The notes beneath the pieces are model-generated. The model ran no database searches. It saw nothing but the letters and a program-made list of their open reading frames with translations, and was not told where the DNA came from. From Galbibacter orientalis DSM 19592 (GTDB taxonomy: Bacteria > Bacteroidota > Bacteroidia > Flavobacteriales > Flavobacteriaceae), in NCBI RefSeq assembly GCF_000260115.1, contig NZ_JH651380.1, positions 372,001-436,000 of the forward strand: a stretch of 64,000 nucleotides of DNA, written 5' to 3'. A program made the translations under genes and the position numbers. Positions 32,867 to 42,523 of this stretch are shown in pieces (positions within the stretch are counted from its first letter, which is position 1; each line of letters begins with the position of its first letter).

Positions 32867-33933
32867 TATTTGTTATTTAGTTTTTTAATTAAATTAACTT
32901 CATCTTCACGATATGGAGTTCCATCTTTTCTAAACACATCATGAAACCACTCTATAGGTTCATCTCCATTAGCTATTGGGGTATCCCAGGCATAAATGGT
33001 ATTACTTTTTCCGTTAACCAATCCCCAATTAATTGCTCCAATAGTATGTTCTTTTAACATAGGAAGTGTATTAGAGAACCTAGAATTTCTGGTTCTTGCC
33101 ATATATTCTGTACAAATTAATGGGCGATTAAAAGATTCTAACAATTGAATAACTCTTAAATGCCACTCCGGTCCCTCGTAGTCGTGATAAGTTACAATAT
33201 CAGAATTTGTTACCTGAAACTCATTTAGTTCTTTTTCATCCCATTTCCATATTCCAGCACTTATTGGTTGTGACGGATTTACTTCTCGTGCCCATGTAAA
33301 AATCTCTTTTAATAGCGGAAGCGACTCATTACTTTTTCCATTGTTACCAGGTTCGTTATATAAATCCCATAATAAGATGCGCTCATCATTAGCAAAAGTT
33401 TTTAAAATGTCTTTTACATAGGTTTCTAATTCTGGAAAATTAGCTTCGTTTTTTGAGGCAGGATACCCAGGATCTTGTACCCATCCAGAATTATGTGTTC
33501 CTGGTTTTGGAGCGGGCTGTTTCCCTATTTTAGGATTTGCATCCCAAACATCGTCTAGGAATACAAAAATTGTTTTGATTCCATTCTTGTCTGCAATATT
33601 TAAGTATTCCTCTACACGTTTTTTAAAGCCTTTTTTATCTACTTTATAGGCTAAACTGTGTAAATACACTCGCATAGTATTAAAACCGATTCCAGCAGCA
33701 TACCCCAATTCTCTGTCAATTGTTTCTGAGTCGAAAGTATCTTCTTGCCACATTTCAAGCTGATTAATAGCGGTACTTGGAACAAAATTTGCTCCATATA
33801 TCCAGTTGTGAGAGTCGTACCACGATTGTGCTTTTTCAGCTGACCATTTATTTGATTTTAAGACAGGGTTCTCCTGAGAAAAACCTAGATTACATACTAA
33901 AAGTAGTAGTAGTATTGAGCAAATATTTTTCAT
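32866..33933 (-). CDS. GH5-like (cellulase-fold) glycoside hydrolase
   Basis: 355 residues with a signal peptide (MKNICSILLLLLVCNLGFSQ). A TIM-barrel hydrolase of clan GH-A type: GFNTMRVYLHSLAY early, ILLWDLYNEPGN with the expected acid/base Asn-Glu pair, SDIVTYHDYEGPE, and PLICTEYMARTRNSRF with a nucleophile Glu at strand 7, then GAINWGLVNGKSNTIY. It retains substrate configuration if it follows family rules. The exact family (GH5 or relative) and substrate are not certain. Second last in the co-transcribed set of GH43, GH127-like, this gene and epimerase. Confidence 0.78.
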   Translation of the reverse strand: MKNICSILLLLLVCNLGFSQENPVLKSNKWSAEKAQSWYDSHNWIYGANFVPSTAINQLEMWQEDTFDSETIDRELGYAAGIGFNTMRVYLHSLAYKVDKKGFKKRVEEYLNIADKNGIKTIFVFLDDVWDANPKIGKQPAPKPGTHNSGWVQDPGYPASKNEANFPELETYVKDILKTFANDERILLWDLYNEPGNNGKSNESLPLLKEIFTWAREVNPSQPISAGIWKWDEKELNEFQVTNSDIVTYHDYEGPEWHLRVIQLLESFNRPLICTEYMARTRNSRFSNTLPMLKEHTIGAINWGLVNGKSNTIYAWDTPIANGDEPIEWFHDVFRKDGTPYREDEVNLIKKLNNK

Positions 33934-33964
33934 TTTTAAATTTATTTATGGTGTTTATATTTAA

Positions 33965-36019
33965 TTAGTTAACAACGGGAAAAGCTTGTATTCTCAGTTT
34001 AGTAAATCCTACTGGAATTAAGCTTATGGTTTCAATTTTATCTGTTACATTTCCTTTATAAATGCCTTCACGTCCAGAAACCGGGAGATGTGCTAGCCCG
34101 TTAACAGCTTGCCAATCTGGAATTTTCTTTGCACGAATTTTTAATTCAAAGGGAGCGTTTTCTATATTCCATTTAAAATCTCCTTTTAAAGGAGAGCTAC
34201 TTACTTTCACATTTTTATTAGTGTTTTCAATATCTTCACGGAGTAATCCATAATTCCAATCGGAATTGGTGTGTACCGTAAAATAGTTTCCTTCTGTTTC
34301 TTCAGTTTCCTGCTGCCATATTTCCTTCATTTTTAGTCCATAAACTAAGGGACCTCTTTCTATTGCACGAGAGTTTTCTGCCCATTGAGAAACTTTTACT
34401 TCCATTGGAAGACTAAGTTTTATAAGATCTCCATTTTCCCAAGTTCTATTAATTGTGACAATCGATTTATTTTTTTCAAAAATTACTTTTTCTCCGTTAA
34501 CAGTAATAGAGGCATTATTGCACCATTTTGGAATTCTAAAATCCATAGGAAAGTCAATTTCTTTTCCAGTTGTTATCTCAAAATTCACATCCTCTCCAAA
34601 AGGGTAGGAGGTATTCTCTTTTATGACTATTTCTTGATTTTTTATTTTAGTTGAAATTGTATTCGGACTATAAATTAATGCTGCTAAACCTCCTTCCTTA
34701 TTTTTAAACCACAAGTGTTGCGTGAATTTTGTCCATCCCTGATGCATATTTACGTAACAACAAGTATAGCCACTTTTAATGCCTAAAACATTATTCATTT
34801 CTCTATTAAAAGGGAGCGTAAAGGCATATACTCCTCTATCAATTTCTATTTGATTGGCTAGTTGGAAATATTGTTTTTCGTTAAAATCGTCTGTAGTTTG
34901 AGGCGGCAAAGCATTAAATGTAGCTCTTTCTAATGCATCCATATAAAATGGGTCTCCTGTAATTCCAATAATTTCTTCTAAAGAGAACATTGTTTCCACA
35001 ACAGCACAAAGTTCGGTACCTTGAATGGGGGCATTTCCATGTAAATCTTCATCTGCAGAGAAAATTCCATTTGGTAATCCATGTAAAGTCATTAAATCAT
35101 TAAAGCCTATTTTGGAAGCTTTTAGATAAGTAGAGTCTCCTGTTCTTTGGTAATTCTCTGCTGGTTCCTTAATCGCCATTCCTACATTTACTCCATGCCG
35201 ATGCATCCATGTTTTTCCATCAGGATTTACGGTAGCGTTAATTGCCCAATCTCTATTTCCTAACCATTCACTCCAGGCAAAAGATTGCTTCTTAATTTTT
35301 TCTGCAAGGGTTAATAACTTTTCATCGCCATTAACTGTATACAACCATTGAGCTATTCTTATATTTTCGACTCCTCGAGATTGCGCCCATTCTGTCCATT
35401 TTCCAATCGGACATTTATCAAGTGTTTTTAATTGGTAGTCAAAATACTTCTCCATAAATGGGACTACACGTTTGTCTTTTGTTGCCGTATAATACTGCTG
35501 GATTACTTTTAACATCACCATTCTTGGCCACCAATCTTCTCCTTTATCGGCATTTTCAAAATCTACCTTATTTCCTGTTTCTCTTTCCCATTCTGTAATC
35601 GGTCCGAAATATCCAGAAGGGCGTTGATTATCAATACTCCAATCAATATATTTTTTTACTTTTTGTTTAAGTCTTTCATTATTTAATTGATAGGCTAATG
35701 GAACTGCTCCATCCAACCAATATGGAGTTTCTTCCCAATCATCACCATTTCCACCAAGCCAACCATTATCTATTTTTACTTTATCATAAATTTCATCTAA
35801 ATGTCCTGTAGAATTATTTAGCATTATAGTAAGTTGATCTTCGAGCCAGCCATTTGGTTGAATTTCTCCTAAAGCAACTTCTTGGTACATAGAAGTTACA
35901 AAGGTGCTTTCTTTTTTTGTATCGATCTCTTTACTTGTATTTGTGGTGCAAGAAGATAGAATGAAGGCTATCAGGAATTGAAACGTAAAAATTTTGGTAG
36001 TTAAAAGCTGCTTTTTCAT
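33965..36019 (-). CDS. GH127-like beta-L-arabinofuranosidase (DUF1680), lipoprotein
   Basis: 684 residues; lipobox LSSC with Cys24. The (alpha/alpha)6 barrel starts NGWLEDQL...GGNGDDWEETPYWLDGAVPLAYQL. The zinc/cysteine active site known from HypBA1 is recognisable: E336 and C338 in GTELCAVVETM and the pair C420-C421 in GYTCCYVNMHQGW, where the first Cys acts as nucleophile. C-terminal beta-sandwich parts follow (FPMDFRIPKWC, AIERGPLVYGLKM). It hydrolyses terminal beta-L-arabinofuranose. Start 36019 gives the lipoprotein signal; 102 bases after the GH43 stop and 31 bases before the GH5-like gene. Confidence 0.88.
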   Translation of the reverse strand: MKKQLLTTKIFTFQFLIAFILSSCTTNTSKEIDTKKESTFVTSMYQEVALGEIQPNGWLEDQLTIMLNNSTGHLDEIYDKVKIDNGWLGGNGDDWEETPYWLDGAVPLAYQLNNERLKQKVKKYIDWSIDNQRPSGYFGPITEWERETGNKVDFENADKGEDWWPRMVMLKVIQQYYTATKDKRVVPFMEKYFDYQLKTLDKCPIGKWTEWAQSRGVENIRIAQWLYTVNGDEKLLTLAEKIKKQSFAWSEWLGNRDWAINATVNPDGKTWMHRHGVNVGMAIKEPAENYQRTGDSTYLKASKIGFNDLMTLHGLPNGIFSADEDLHGNAPIQGTELCAVVETMFSLEEIIGITGDPFYMDALERATFNALPPQTTDDFNEKQYFQLANQIEIDRGVYAFTLPFNREMNNVLGIKSGYTCCYVNMHQGWTKFTQHLWFKNKEGGLAALIYSPNTISTKIKNQEIVIKENTSYPFGEDVNFEITTGKEIDFPMDFRIPKWCNNASITVNGEKVIFEKNKSIVTINRTWENGDLIKLSLPMEVKVSQWAENSRAIERGPLVYGLKMKEIWQQETEETEGNYFTVHTNSDWNYGLLREDIENTNKNVKVSSSPLKGDFKWNIENAPFELKIRAKKIPDWQAVNGLAHLPVSGREGIYKGNVTDKIETISLIPVGFTKLRIQAFPVVN

Positions 36020-36121
36020 TTATTTACATTTTCACAATTAATTATTTTCTAGTATTCTTATTATTTTCGTTTGGTATTGGTCATTGCCTATTACATGCCC
36101 ATTTTGGACTTTATAAATAAT

Positions 36122-37147
36122 TTATTCTGAAGGAATTTGTAATGTGGTGTCTTCTGAAACGGGAATCCCTAGATTTGGAGAGCCATCTTTATTCCATGAT
36201 ATTTTTTGCATCCTCGGAGACCTTTTAGATCCGCATCCTTCTCCAGGGTTAGAATTTGCATGGTAAAGAATCCAATCTTCTGTACCATCTGGAGATTTAA
36301 AAAACGAATTATGTCCTGGAGCATAGACTCCATTTTCTTCCGATTTTTTGAAAATAGGTTTTGAATGTTTTTTCCAAGCAGATGGATCTAAAACATCATC
36401 GCCTTCCAAGCTTAAAAGTCCCAAAGAATAGTAATCTGTCCAGCATCCATTTGCAGAAAATACAATAAAAATCTTCCCGTTATGTTCTAAATATTGTGGA
36501 CCTTCATTAACATTTACATGCGGAGGGTTATTAGCATCGTTTAGATCTCCTTGTTTTTCCCACACATAGGTAGGTTCAGACAATAAAACTCTATTGGAGT
36601 CTAATGTCCAAGGATTTTTCATAGGAGCAATGTAAATATTTTGTTGCCCATTTACAGTCCCTTCCCAGCCAGACCATATCATATATAATTGTTTTTTGTA
36701 TTCAAAAACATTGCCATCAATAGCCCACCTATCTGGATTGGCTGCAATTTTCCCTTTAAAAACCCATTCGCCTTTAAACGGGTCTTCAGCGTTGTTTTCC
36801 AGCACATACATTCTATGGTTGTTATTGTCGCCATTATCTGCAGCAAAATAAACATACCATTTGCCATTAATAATATGGAATTCTGGCGCCCAAATAGATT
36901 TAGAATACATTCCTGTTTCGGGAGGTGTCCAAATAGTTTTGTGCGCTGCATTTTCAAGTTCTGCTAAATTTTTGGTTTTCCAAAGTATCAATTTATTACC
37001 AACAGTATTTGTGTAGTAGTAATACCCGTTATGGTAGGTGCTATAAGGATCGGCACCAGAAGGTAAAACAGGGTTTGTAAACGTAGTGTTTTGTGCCCCT
37101 AATGATAATGTAAATAGCAGTATAATTTGTAAATAGTATAGTTTCAT
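36122..37147 (-). CDS. Glycoside hydrolase family 43 enzyme (first gene of operon)
   Basis: 341 residues with a signal peptide (MKLYYLQIILLFTLSLGAQ). GH43 propeller motifs: NPVLPSGADPYSTYHNGYYYYT (catalytic Asp), SIWAPEFHIINGKWYVYFAA, WAIDGNVFEYKKQLYMIWSG (second Asp), NVNEGPQYLEHNGKIFIVFSANG (acid Glu) and YAPGHNSFFKSPDGTEDWILYH. Likely an exo-acting arabinosidase or galactosidase. Being first in the operon of a GH127-like enzyme supports arabinose side-chain removal. Divergently transcribed from the hybrid sensor at 37623. Confidence 0.9.
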   Translation of the reverse strand: MKLYYLQIILLFTLSLGAQNTTFTNPVLPSGADPYSTYHNGYYYYTNTVGNKLILWKTKNLAELENAAHKTIWTPPETGMYSKSIWAPEFHIINGKWYVYFAADNGDNNNHRMYVLENNAEDPFKGEWVFKGKIAANPDRWAIDGNVFEYKKQLYMIWSGWEGTVNGQQNIYIAPMKNPWTLDSNRVLLSEPTYVWEKQGDLNDANNPPHVNVNEGPQYLEHNGKIFIVFSANGCWTDYYSLGLLSLEGDDVLDPSAWKKHSKPIFKKSEENGVYAPGHNSFFKSPDGTEDWILYHANSNPGEGCGSKRSPRMQKISWNKDGSPNLGIPVSEDTTLQIPSE

Positions 37148-37622
37148 GGGTTGATAAATCTATTTTTTAAATCCCTCATTGAGGGTTTTATTTCCCGAGA
37201 GCCTGTCCTGAATATACCTAAGGACTCTACGTCGAAATGGGTTAAATTATTTTCTTTTGAATACCTCGTAGGTTTGCCTCGAGGTAGTTAATTGAACTTT
37301 TATTCTTTTAAACTGTAATGTATTTAGCTATTTGTCTCATAGTTATCTCTGACTCAAAATGAGGAATGCTTTTCAGCATATAAATTACATTTTTTAAATA
37401 GATTTGAGAGTTAAATAGCATACTGTAATTTTGATATATGTTAATTATTTAACCCCTATTTTGGTAATTAGAAAATAATAATCTTCATTTTGTATTGATT
37501 TCTTAACTAATAGCAAATTAGATCATTTATTAGGTTTTATAGCTGTAACTAATGTTTCATTTTTTCATCCAATCTATCCAAAGTTACTTTTGGATTGCTG
37601 TTTTTCTTTTAAATGAATCAAA
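37148..37622. other. Divergent control region of GH43 operon and hybrid sensor
   Basis: 475 bp. The first part holds a REP-like copy (37169-37293). The rest (37294-37622) is AT-rich and should carry promoters for both directions; no specific operator is evident. Confidence 0.5.
37169..37293 (+). repeat. REP-like intergenic repeat, single copy
   Basis: Same layout as the copies at 16851-17095: CCCTCATTGAGGG palindrome, CTACGTCGAAATGG, then ACCTCGTAGG..CCTCGAGGT, with scattered differences. Confidence 0.9.
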
Positions 37623-40600
37623 ATGAGGATTGATGAAACAATATGTATAAAGATTATTAGTACTTTTTCACAAAATTTTAAAACATTGAAGAAAGGCCTG
37701 CTATTTTTAATTTTTATTCTACAAGTAAGTTTTGTTGTTAGATCTCAAGAGTATTATTTAAAACATTTTCAAGTTGAAGATGGCTTATCTCATAATTCTG
37801 TTATTTGCTCTTTGCAAGACAAGGACGGTTTTTTGTGGTTTGGAACAAAGGATGGTTTAAATAGGTTTGATGGGTATAATTATAAGTTATACAGAAACGA
37901 ATCATTAAATAATGCAAGCATTGGAAGTAATTTTATACAAGCTATCTACGAGCATCAAAACTTTTTATGGGTTGGTACAGATAATGGTTTGTATAAGTTT
38001 GATAAGGACCAAGATAAATTTACTCTGTTACCTATTACAAAGAACCAATCTATTCAAGATATAGAAAGTGATATTGATGGAAATATATGGTTTATAGCTG
38101 GGGGAACGCTTTATAAATATGAGGTTGACACTAATAAATACGTTGTTTTTGATCCTGCAGATTTTTTTGATGCGCTTAGTATTACAAAGAGTCCAGATAA
38201 TACTTTATGGATAGCTTCTTTCAACCAAATTTATAAATACGATGCTAATAATGTAAATTTCACATCGGTAGGGGTTAAGCCTATAGAAAATACCGAGTTT
38301 CCTTATATTATATCCACCATTGAGTCGCTATCCTCAAAAGAAATTCTTATAGGAACTCAAAATCATGGAGCTATCCAATTTAATATTCAAAATGGAACTC
38401 AGCAAAACATCATTGAAAATGAAAATGAAAATGAACCAATTTATGTAAGGGATTTTGCAAAAAAAGGAGCAGACGAATTGTGGATAGGGACGGAGAACGG
38501 ACTCTACATCTATAATTTGCAAACCCAAAAATCTACACATTTACAGAAAAACTATAAAGATCATTATGCCTTATCAGACAATGCTATTTATACAGTAACG
38601 GTAGATAATGAGCAAGGAGTTTGGTTGGGCACCTATTTTGGCGGAATTAACTATTATCCTAAACAATATACTCCCTTTAAAAAGTATTTTCCAAAGTTTA
38701 ATGAAAATTCAATTAGTGGAAATATTGTAAGAGAAATTAAAGAAGATGAAGACGGGAATTTATGGATTGGCACCGAAGACGCTGGGATTAATAAATTTAA
38801 TCCGAAGACAGAAAAGTTTATAAATATTAATCCCAAAAATGATGATAAAACAGCGCTAGCTTATTATAACATTCATGGAATATTACCAGATAAAGATAAA
38901 ATTTGGGTAGGAACTTTTGAGCATGGATTGGATGCTTTGGATAAAGATACCGGTTTGGTTATAAAACATTACGGACTAAGAAGTAAAGGAGGGTTACACA
39001 GTAATTTTGTGTATTCAATATTTAAAACGCTTGACAAAGAAATATTAATTTTAACAACCTCTGGAATTCAGAAATACAATAAAGAAAAGGACTTTTTTGA
39101 AGATTACATTATGCTCCCAGAAAGGTATTTTTTTACAACAATGGCAGCCTCAAAAAAGAATGAGTTATGGGTAGGTTCTTATAGAAACGGATTGTATTTA
39201 ATTGATAAAACTTCTGGTGCAAAGAAAAATTTTACCTACAATCCTCAAGATGAAAATAGTATAAGTAGCAACGCCATCAATCAGGTATTTATAAGTAGTA
39301 ATGAAACTGTTTGGATTACTACGGAAAATGGACTTAATAAATACAACCATAGTACAGGCAATTTTGAACGCTTTACCGTAAAAAATGGGTTTCCAAGTAA
39401 TTTGGTTTATTCTATTTTGGAAGACAACAAACAAAATCTTTGGATAAGTAGTTCCAATGGGTTGGTAGAATTTAATCCTGTAAGTGAAGATGTTAAAGTT
39501 TATACCAAAGCAAATGGCTTAACTACCGATCAATTTAATTACAATGCGGCTTATAAAGATGCACAAGGAAACATGTATTTTGGAAGTGTTGATGGGATGA
39601 TTTTTTTCAATCAGAAAAACTTTGTTAAGAATACCTATACCCCTCCTTTATATATTACCGACATAAAAATTAATAATAAGGAGGTTAATTTAGCAGATCC
39701 AGAGGGACCAATCCAAGGTTCTATTAGTAGTATTGAGAAATTAAATTTAAAGCATAATCAATCTTCCATAAGTGTGGATGTGGCTGCATTGAGCTATAAT
39801 GCTCCCCAAATGACAAAATATTGGTACAAACTTGAAGGGTTGAATAATGATTGGGTCGAATTAAATAAAAGTCATACTGCATATTTTACAAAGCTGTCTC
39901 CAGGGTCTTATACCTTAAAATATAAAGCACTTAATTGGAATGGCTCTTGGAGTATGGGTAGAGATTTGGAAATTGACATAGCACCGCCGTTTTGGGCTAG
40001 TACTATTGCATACGCGTGTTATATTTTGATTGTTTCTTTACTCGTAATTTCTATTATTATCTATTATCATAAACTTACCGTAGAGAAGAATGATAGGAAG
40101 ATAAGACAACTTAATAACAAAAAAGAGAAAGAGGTATATCAAGCTAAAATAGAGTTTTTTACCAATATTGCTCATGAGATTAGAACTCCACTTACATTGA
40201 TTAAAAGTCCGCTTGAAAAACTATTAAAAGTAGATAGTCAGAATGCTTTTATGAAGGATAATCTAAATATTATGTCTAAAAATACATCACGACTTTTAGA
40301 TTTAGTAAATCAGTTATTAGACTTTAGGAAAACGGAGATTGAAGGGCTACACCTAAACTTTATAGAGGTAAATATTACAAACATTCTTAAAAATACGTAC
40401 ACTCGTTTTAGCAATGCTATAAAAGAAAAAGAATTGCTTTTTGAACTTTCTTGTCCAGATGAAGATGTATACGCACATGCAGATGAAGAGGCTCTAAAAA
40501 AGATTTTGAGTAATTTATTTAATAACGCTATTAAATATGCTAAAAATAAGGTTAGTGTAATAATTAAAAAGGATCGAAATGAGTTTGTTTTGATTGTTAA

Positions 40601-41657
40601 GAATGATGGGGAGCTAATTCCTCATCATTTAAAAGAAAAAATATTCGAACCATTCTTTAGGCTTCCAGAGGCAAATCATCAAACAGGTACAGGGATCGGA
40701 TTGTCTTTGGCGTATTCGTTAACAGAATTACATAATGGAACGCTAATATTGGATACTATAGATGTTTATATGAATACTTTTATTCTAAAACTGCCGCTTT
40801 ATCAAGAACGGAAATTTGATTTCTATGAAAAAAATAAATTGCCTCTTTTAAATGAAAATATAATTGAAGATGTAAAAGAGAGTAATGCAGTGAAGGAAGT
40901 TAAACAAACAACAATTCTTTTAGTTGAAGATAATGAAGATCTTCTAGATTTTTTAGCTAATGATTTAGAGAATGATTATTCCATTGTAAAGGCTAATACT
41001 GCCGAAAAAGCATTGGAAACAATTCAAATAGAGAACATTCAGCTAGTTATTAGTGATGTTATGATGCCCGGAATGAGTGGTTTTGAAATGTGTAAAAAGA
41101 TAAAAACCTCTTTTGAAACAAGTCATATTCCAGTTATTTTGCTTACTTCAAAAAGTGCTATAAATGCAAAGGTAGAAGGTCTAGAGTGTGGTGCAGATGC
41201 CTATATAGAAAAGCCTTTTTCTATTGAATATGTGCATATCCAAATTAAAAATATTTTGGAGAATAGAAAGCATATCATGAAACACTATTCGAGTTCTCCT
41301 TTGGCACATATAAAAAGCATTGGACATGCAAAACCAGATGAATCTTTTATAAAATCTCTGGATAAAGTTATTTATGACAATCTCTCAGATCCAAATTTAA
41401 GTGTTGAAGTATTAGCAGAAATAATGAATATGAGTCGCTCTACCCTCTATAGAAAAATAAAAGACCTCTCCAATTTAAGTCCGAATGAATTAATAAATAT
41501 TACGCGACTTAAAAAGGCTGCGGAGCTTTTAAAAACAGGCGATTATAAAATTTATGAAGTCTCTGAAATGGTGGGTTATAATTCTCAAACTAGCTTCGGG
41601 AGAAATTTTCAAAAACAATTTAATATGACACCAACGGAGTATATTAATAAGTATTGA
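37623..41657 (+). CDS. Hybrid two-component system sensor-regulator (HTCS)
   Basis: 1344 residues. Signal/transmembrane stretch at about 25-42; two seven-bladed propellers of Reg_prop repeats (GLSHNSVICSLQDKDGFLWFGTKDGLNRFDG onwards, to about 690); a Y_Y_Y domain (about 700-790); transmembrane helix near 800-820; HisKA with His in FTNIAHEIRTPLTLI; ATPase with NNAIKYA and GTGIGLSLAYSL; receiver with DVMMPGMSGFEMCK (phospho-Asp); AraC-type helix-turn-helix at the end (MSRSTLYRKIKDLSNLSPNELI; VGYNSQTSFGRNFQKQFNMTP). HTCS proteins bind periplasmic oligosaccharides and activate the adjacent PUL genes. The divergent GH43/GH127 operon is the obvious target; the mannan locus downstream is possible. 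The stop codon lies in an ATTGAAAG repeat array. Confidence 0.95.
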   Translation: MRIDETICIKIISTFSQNFKTLKKGLLFLIFILQVSFVVRSQEYYLKHFQVEDGLSHNSVICSLQDKDGFLWFGTKDGLNRFDGYNYKLYRNESLNNASIGSNFIQAIYEHQNFLWVGTDNGLYKFDKDQDKFTLLPITKNQSIQDIESDIDGNIWFIAGGTLYKYEVDTNKYVVFDPADFFDALSITKSPDNTLWIASFNQIYKYDANNVNFTSVGVKPIENTEFPYIISTIESLSSKEILIGTQNHGAIQFNIQNGTQQNIIENENENEPIYVRDFAKKGADELWIGTENGLYIYNLQTQKSTHLQKNYKDHYALSDNAIYTVTVDNEQGVWLGTYFGGINYYPKQYTPFKKYFPKFNENSISGNIVREIKEDEDGNLWIGTEDAGINKFNPKTEKFININPKNDDKTALAYYNIHGILPDKDKIWVGTFEHGLDALDKDTGLVIKHYGLRSKGGLHSNFVYSIFKTLDKEILILTTSGIQKYNKEKDFFEDYIMLPERYFFTTMAASKKNELWVGSYRNGLYLIDKTSGAKKNFTYNPQDENSISSNAINQVFISSNETVWITTENGLNKYNHSTGNFERFTVKNGFPSNLVYSILEDNKQNLWISSSNGLVEFNPVSEDVKVYTKANGLTTDQFNYNAAYKDAQGNMYFGSVDGMIFFNQKNFVKNTYTPPLYITDIKINNKEVNLADPEGPIQGSISSIEKLNLKHNQSSISVDVAALSYNAPQMTKYWYKLEGLNNDWVELNKSHTAYFTKLSPGSYTLKYKALNWNGSWSMGRDLEIDIAPPFWASTIAYACYILIVSLLVISIIIYYHKLTVEKNDRKIRQLNNKKEKEVYQAKIEFFTNIAHEIRTPLTLIKSPLEKLLKVDSQNAFMKDNLNIMSKNTSRLLDLVNQLLDFRKTEIEGLHLNFIEVNITNILKNTYTRFSNAIKEKELLFELSCPDEDVYAHADEEALKKILSNLFNNAIKYAKNKVSVIIKKDRNEFVLIVKNDGELIPHHLKEKIFEPFFRLPEANHQTGTGIGLSLAYSLTELHNGTLILDTIDVYMNTFILKLPLYQERKFDFYEKNKLPLLNENIIEDVKESNAVKEVKQTTILLVEDNEDLLDFLANDLENDYSIVKANTAEKALETIQIENIQLVISDVMMPGMSGFEMCKKIKTSFETSHIPVILLTSKSAINAKVEGLECGADAYIEKPFSIEYVHIQIKNILENRKHIMKHYSSSPLAHIKSIGHAKPDESFIKSLDKVIYDNLSDPNLSVEVLAEIMNMSRSTLYRKIKDLSNLSPNELINITRLKKAAELLKTGDYKIYEVSEMVGYNSQTSFGRNFQKQFNMTPTEYINKY

Positions 41658-41700
41658 AAGATTGAAAGATTGAAAGATTGAAAGATTGAAAGATTGAAAG
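41653..41700. repeat. Microsatellite: six ATTGAAAG units
   Basis: Six perfect 8-bp repeats followed by a degenerate seventh (ATTGAATA). The first unit overlaps the stop codon of the hybrid sensor gene, so changes in unit number would not alter the protein. Confidence 0.95.
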
Positions 41701-41729
41701 ATTGAATAAGTTGGGGGCAGAAGTCCGAA

Positions 41730-42181
41730 GTCGGGAGACAGGAACTATAGTAGAAAGTAAAAAAGTTAAGAGGTTACAATGTTACGTTGTTATGAGGTTT
41801 TAGAAGAGTACTGCTAACTGAGCTCTGCTAACTGAATACTGAAAGGTCGGGAGACTGAAAATTATAGTAGAAAGTAAAAAAGTTAAGAAGTTACAATGTT
41901 ACGTTGTTATGAAGTTTTAGAAGAATAGTGCTAACTGAGCTCTGTCTACTGAATACTGAAAGGTCGGGGGAAAGAAATTATAGTAGAAAGTAAAAAAAGT
42001 TAAGAGGTTCAATGTTACGTTGTTATGAAGTTTTAGAAGAATAGTGCTAACTGAGCTCTGCCTACTGAATACTGAAAAGGTCGGGGGAAAGAAATTATAG
42101 TAGAATGTAAAAAAGTTAAGAAGTTACAATGTTACGTTGTTATGAAGTTTTAGAAGAATACTGCTAACTGAATACTGAAAG
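41730..42181. repeat. Four tandem ~116-bp intergenic repeats
   Basis: Units start at 41730, 41846, 41963 and 42080 (GTCGGGAGAC/GTCGGGGGAA), the last ~102 bp long. Each contains ATTATAGTAGAAAGTAAAAA, TACAATGTTACGTTGTTATG and CTAACTGAGCTCTG segments. No ORF. Related sequence is found at 60305-60930 in the opposite orientation, including a 22-bp exact match. Confidence 0.93.
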
Positions 42182-42333
42182 GTCGGGAATCCGAAGTCAG
42201 TATTTTTATTACTTATTTTACATTTTCAAATTGGCTCATTTTCAAATTTCCAAATTGATTCATTTACAACTTTGCCCCTTTACCTACTGAACATTAATGA
42301 AAATAATTAAAAATTAAATTATTTTTTTCAAAA

Positions 42334-42347
42334 CTAAAACGTTTTAG
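42334..42347. promoter_or_regulatory. LacI-type palindromic operator (CTAAAACGTTTTAG)
   Basis: A perfect 14-bp palindrome with a central CpG, typical of LacI-family operators. It ends 5 bases before TGCGTTTG (42353-42360), a near match to the Bacteroidetes TAnnTTTG -7 box, so a bound repressor would block the promoter of the mannan locus. No LacI-type gene lies in the window. Confidence 0.6.
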
Positions 42348-42523
42348 TATATTGCGTTTGTAAAATTTATGTTAACTGTAAAATAAAAACCAACTAATCT
42401 ACTAGAAAACTACCTCTCATACAAGCAGCCTATATGTCAATACAATTAAGTAAGGTAATACTTATAAAGGTTGTAAGAAGACTTAAAGAGAGGGAAGGTC
42501 TAGATTAATAAAGGATATTTAGT

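Noticed and set aside
36679-36967. 92-codon ORFs on both strands within the GH43 gene
   Set aside because: The GH43 frame shows all catalytic motifs; these are overlaps with no start context.
41730-42181. Possible CRISPR array
   Set aside because: The ~116-bp units are contiguous tandem repeats without unique spacers, and no cas genes are present.
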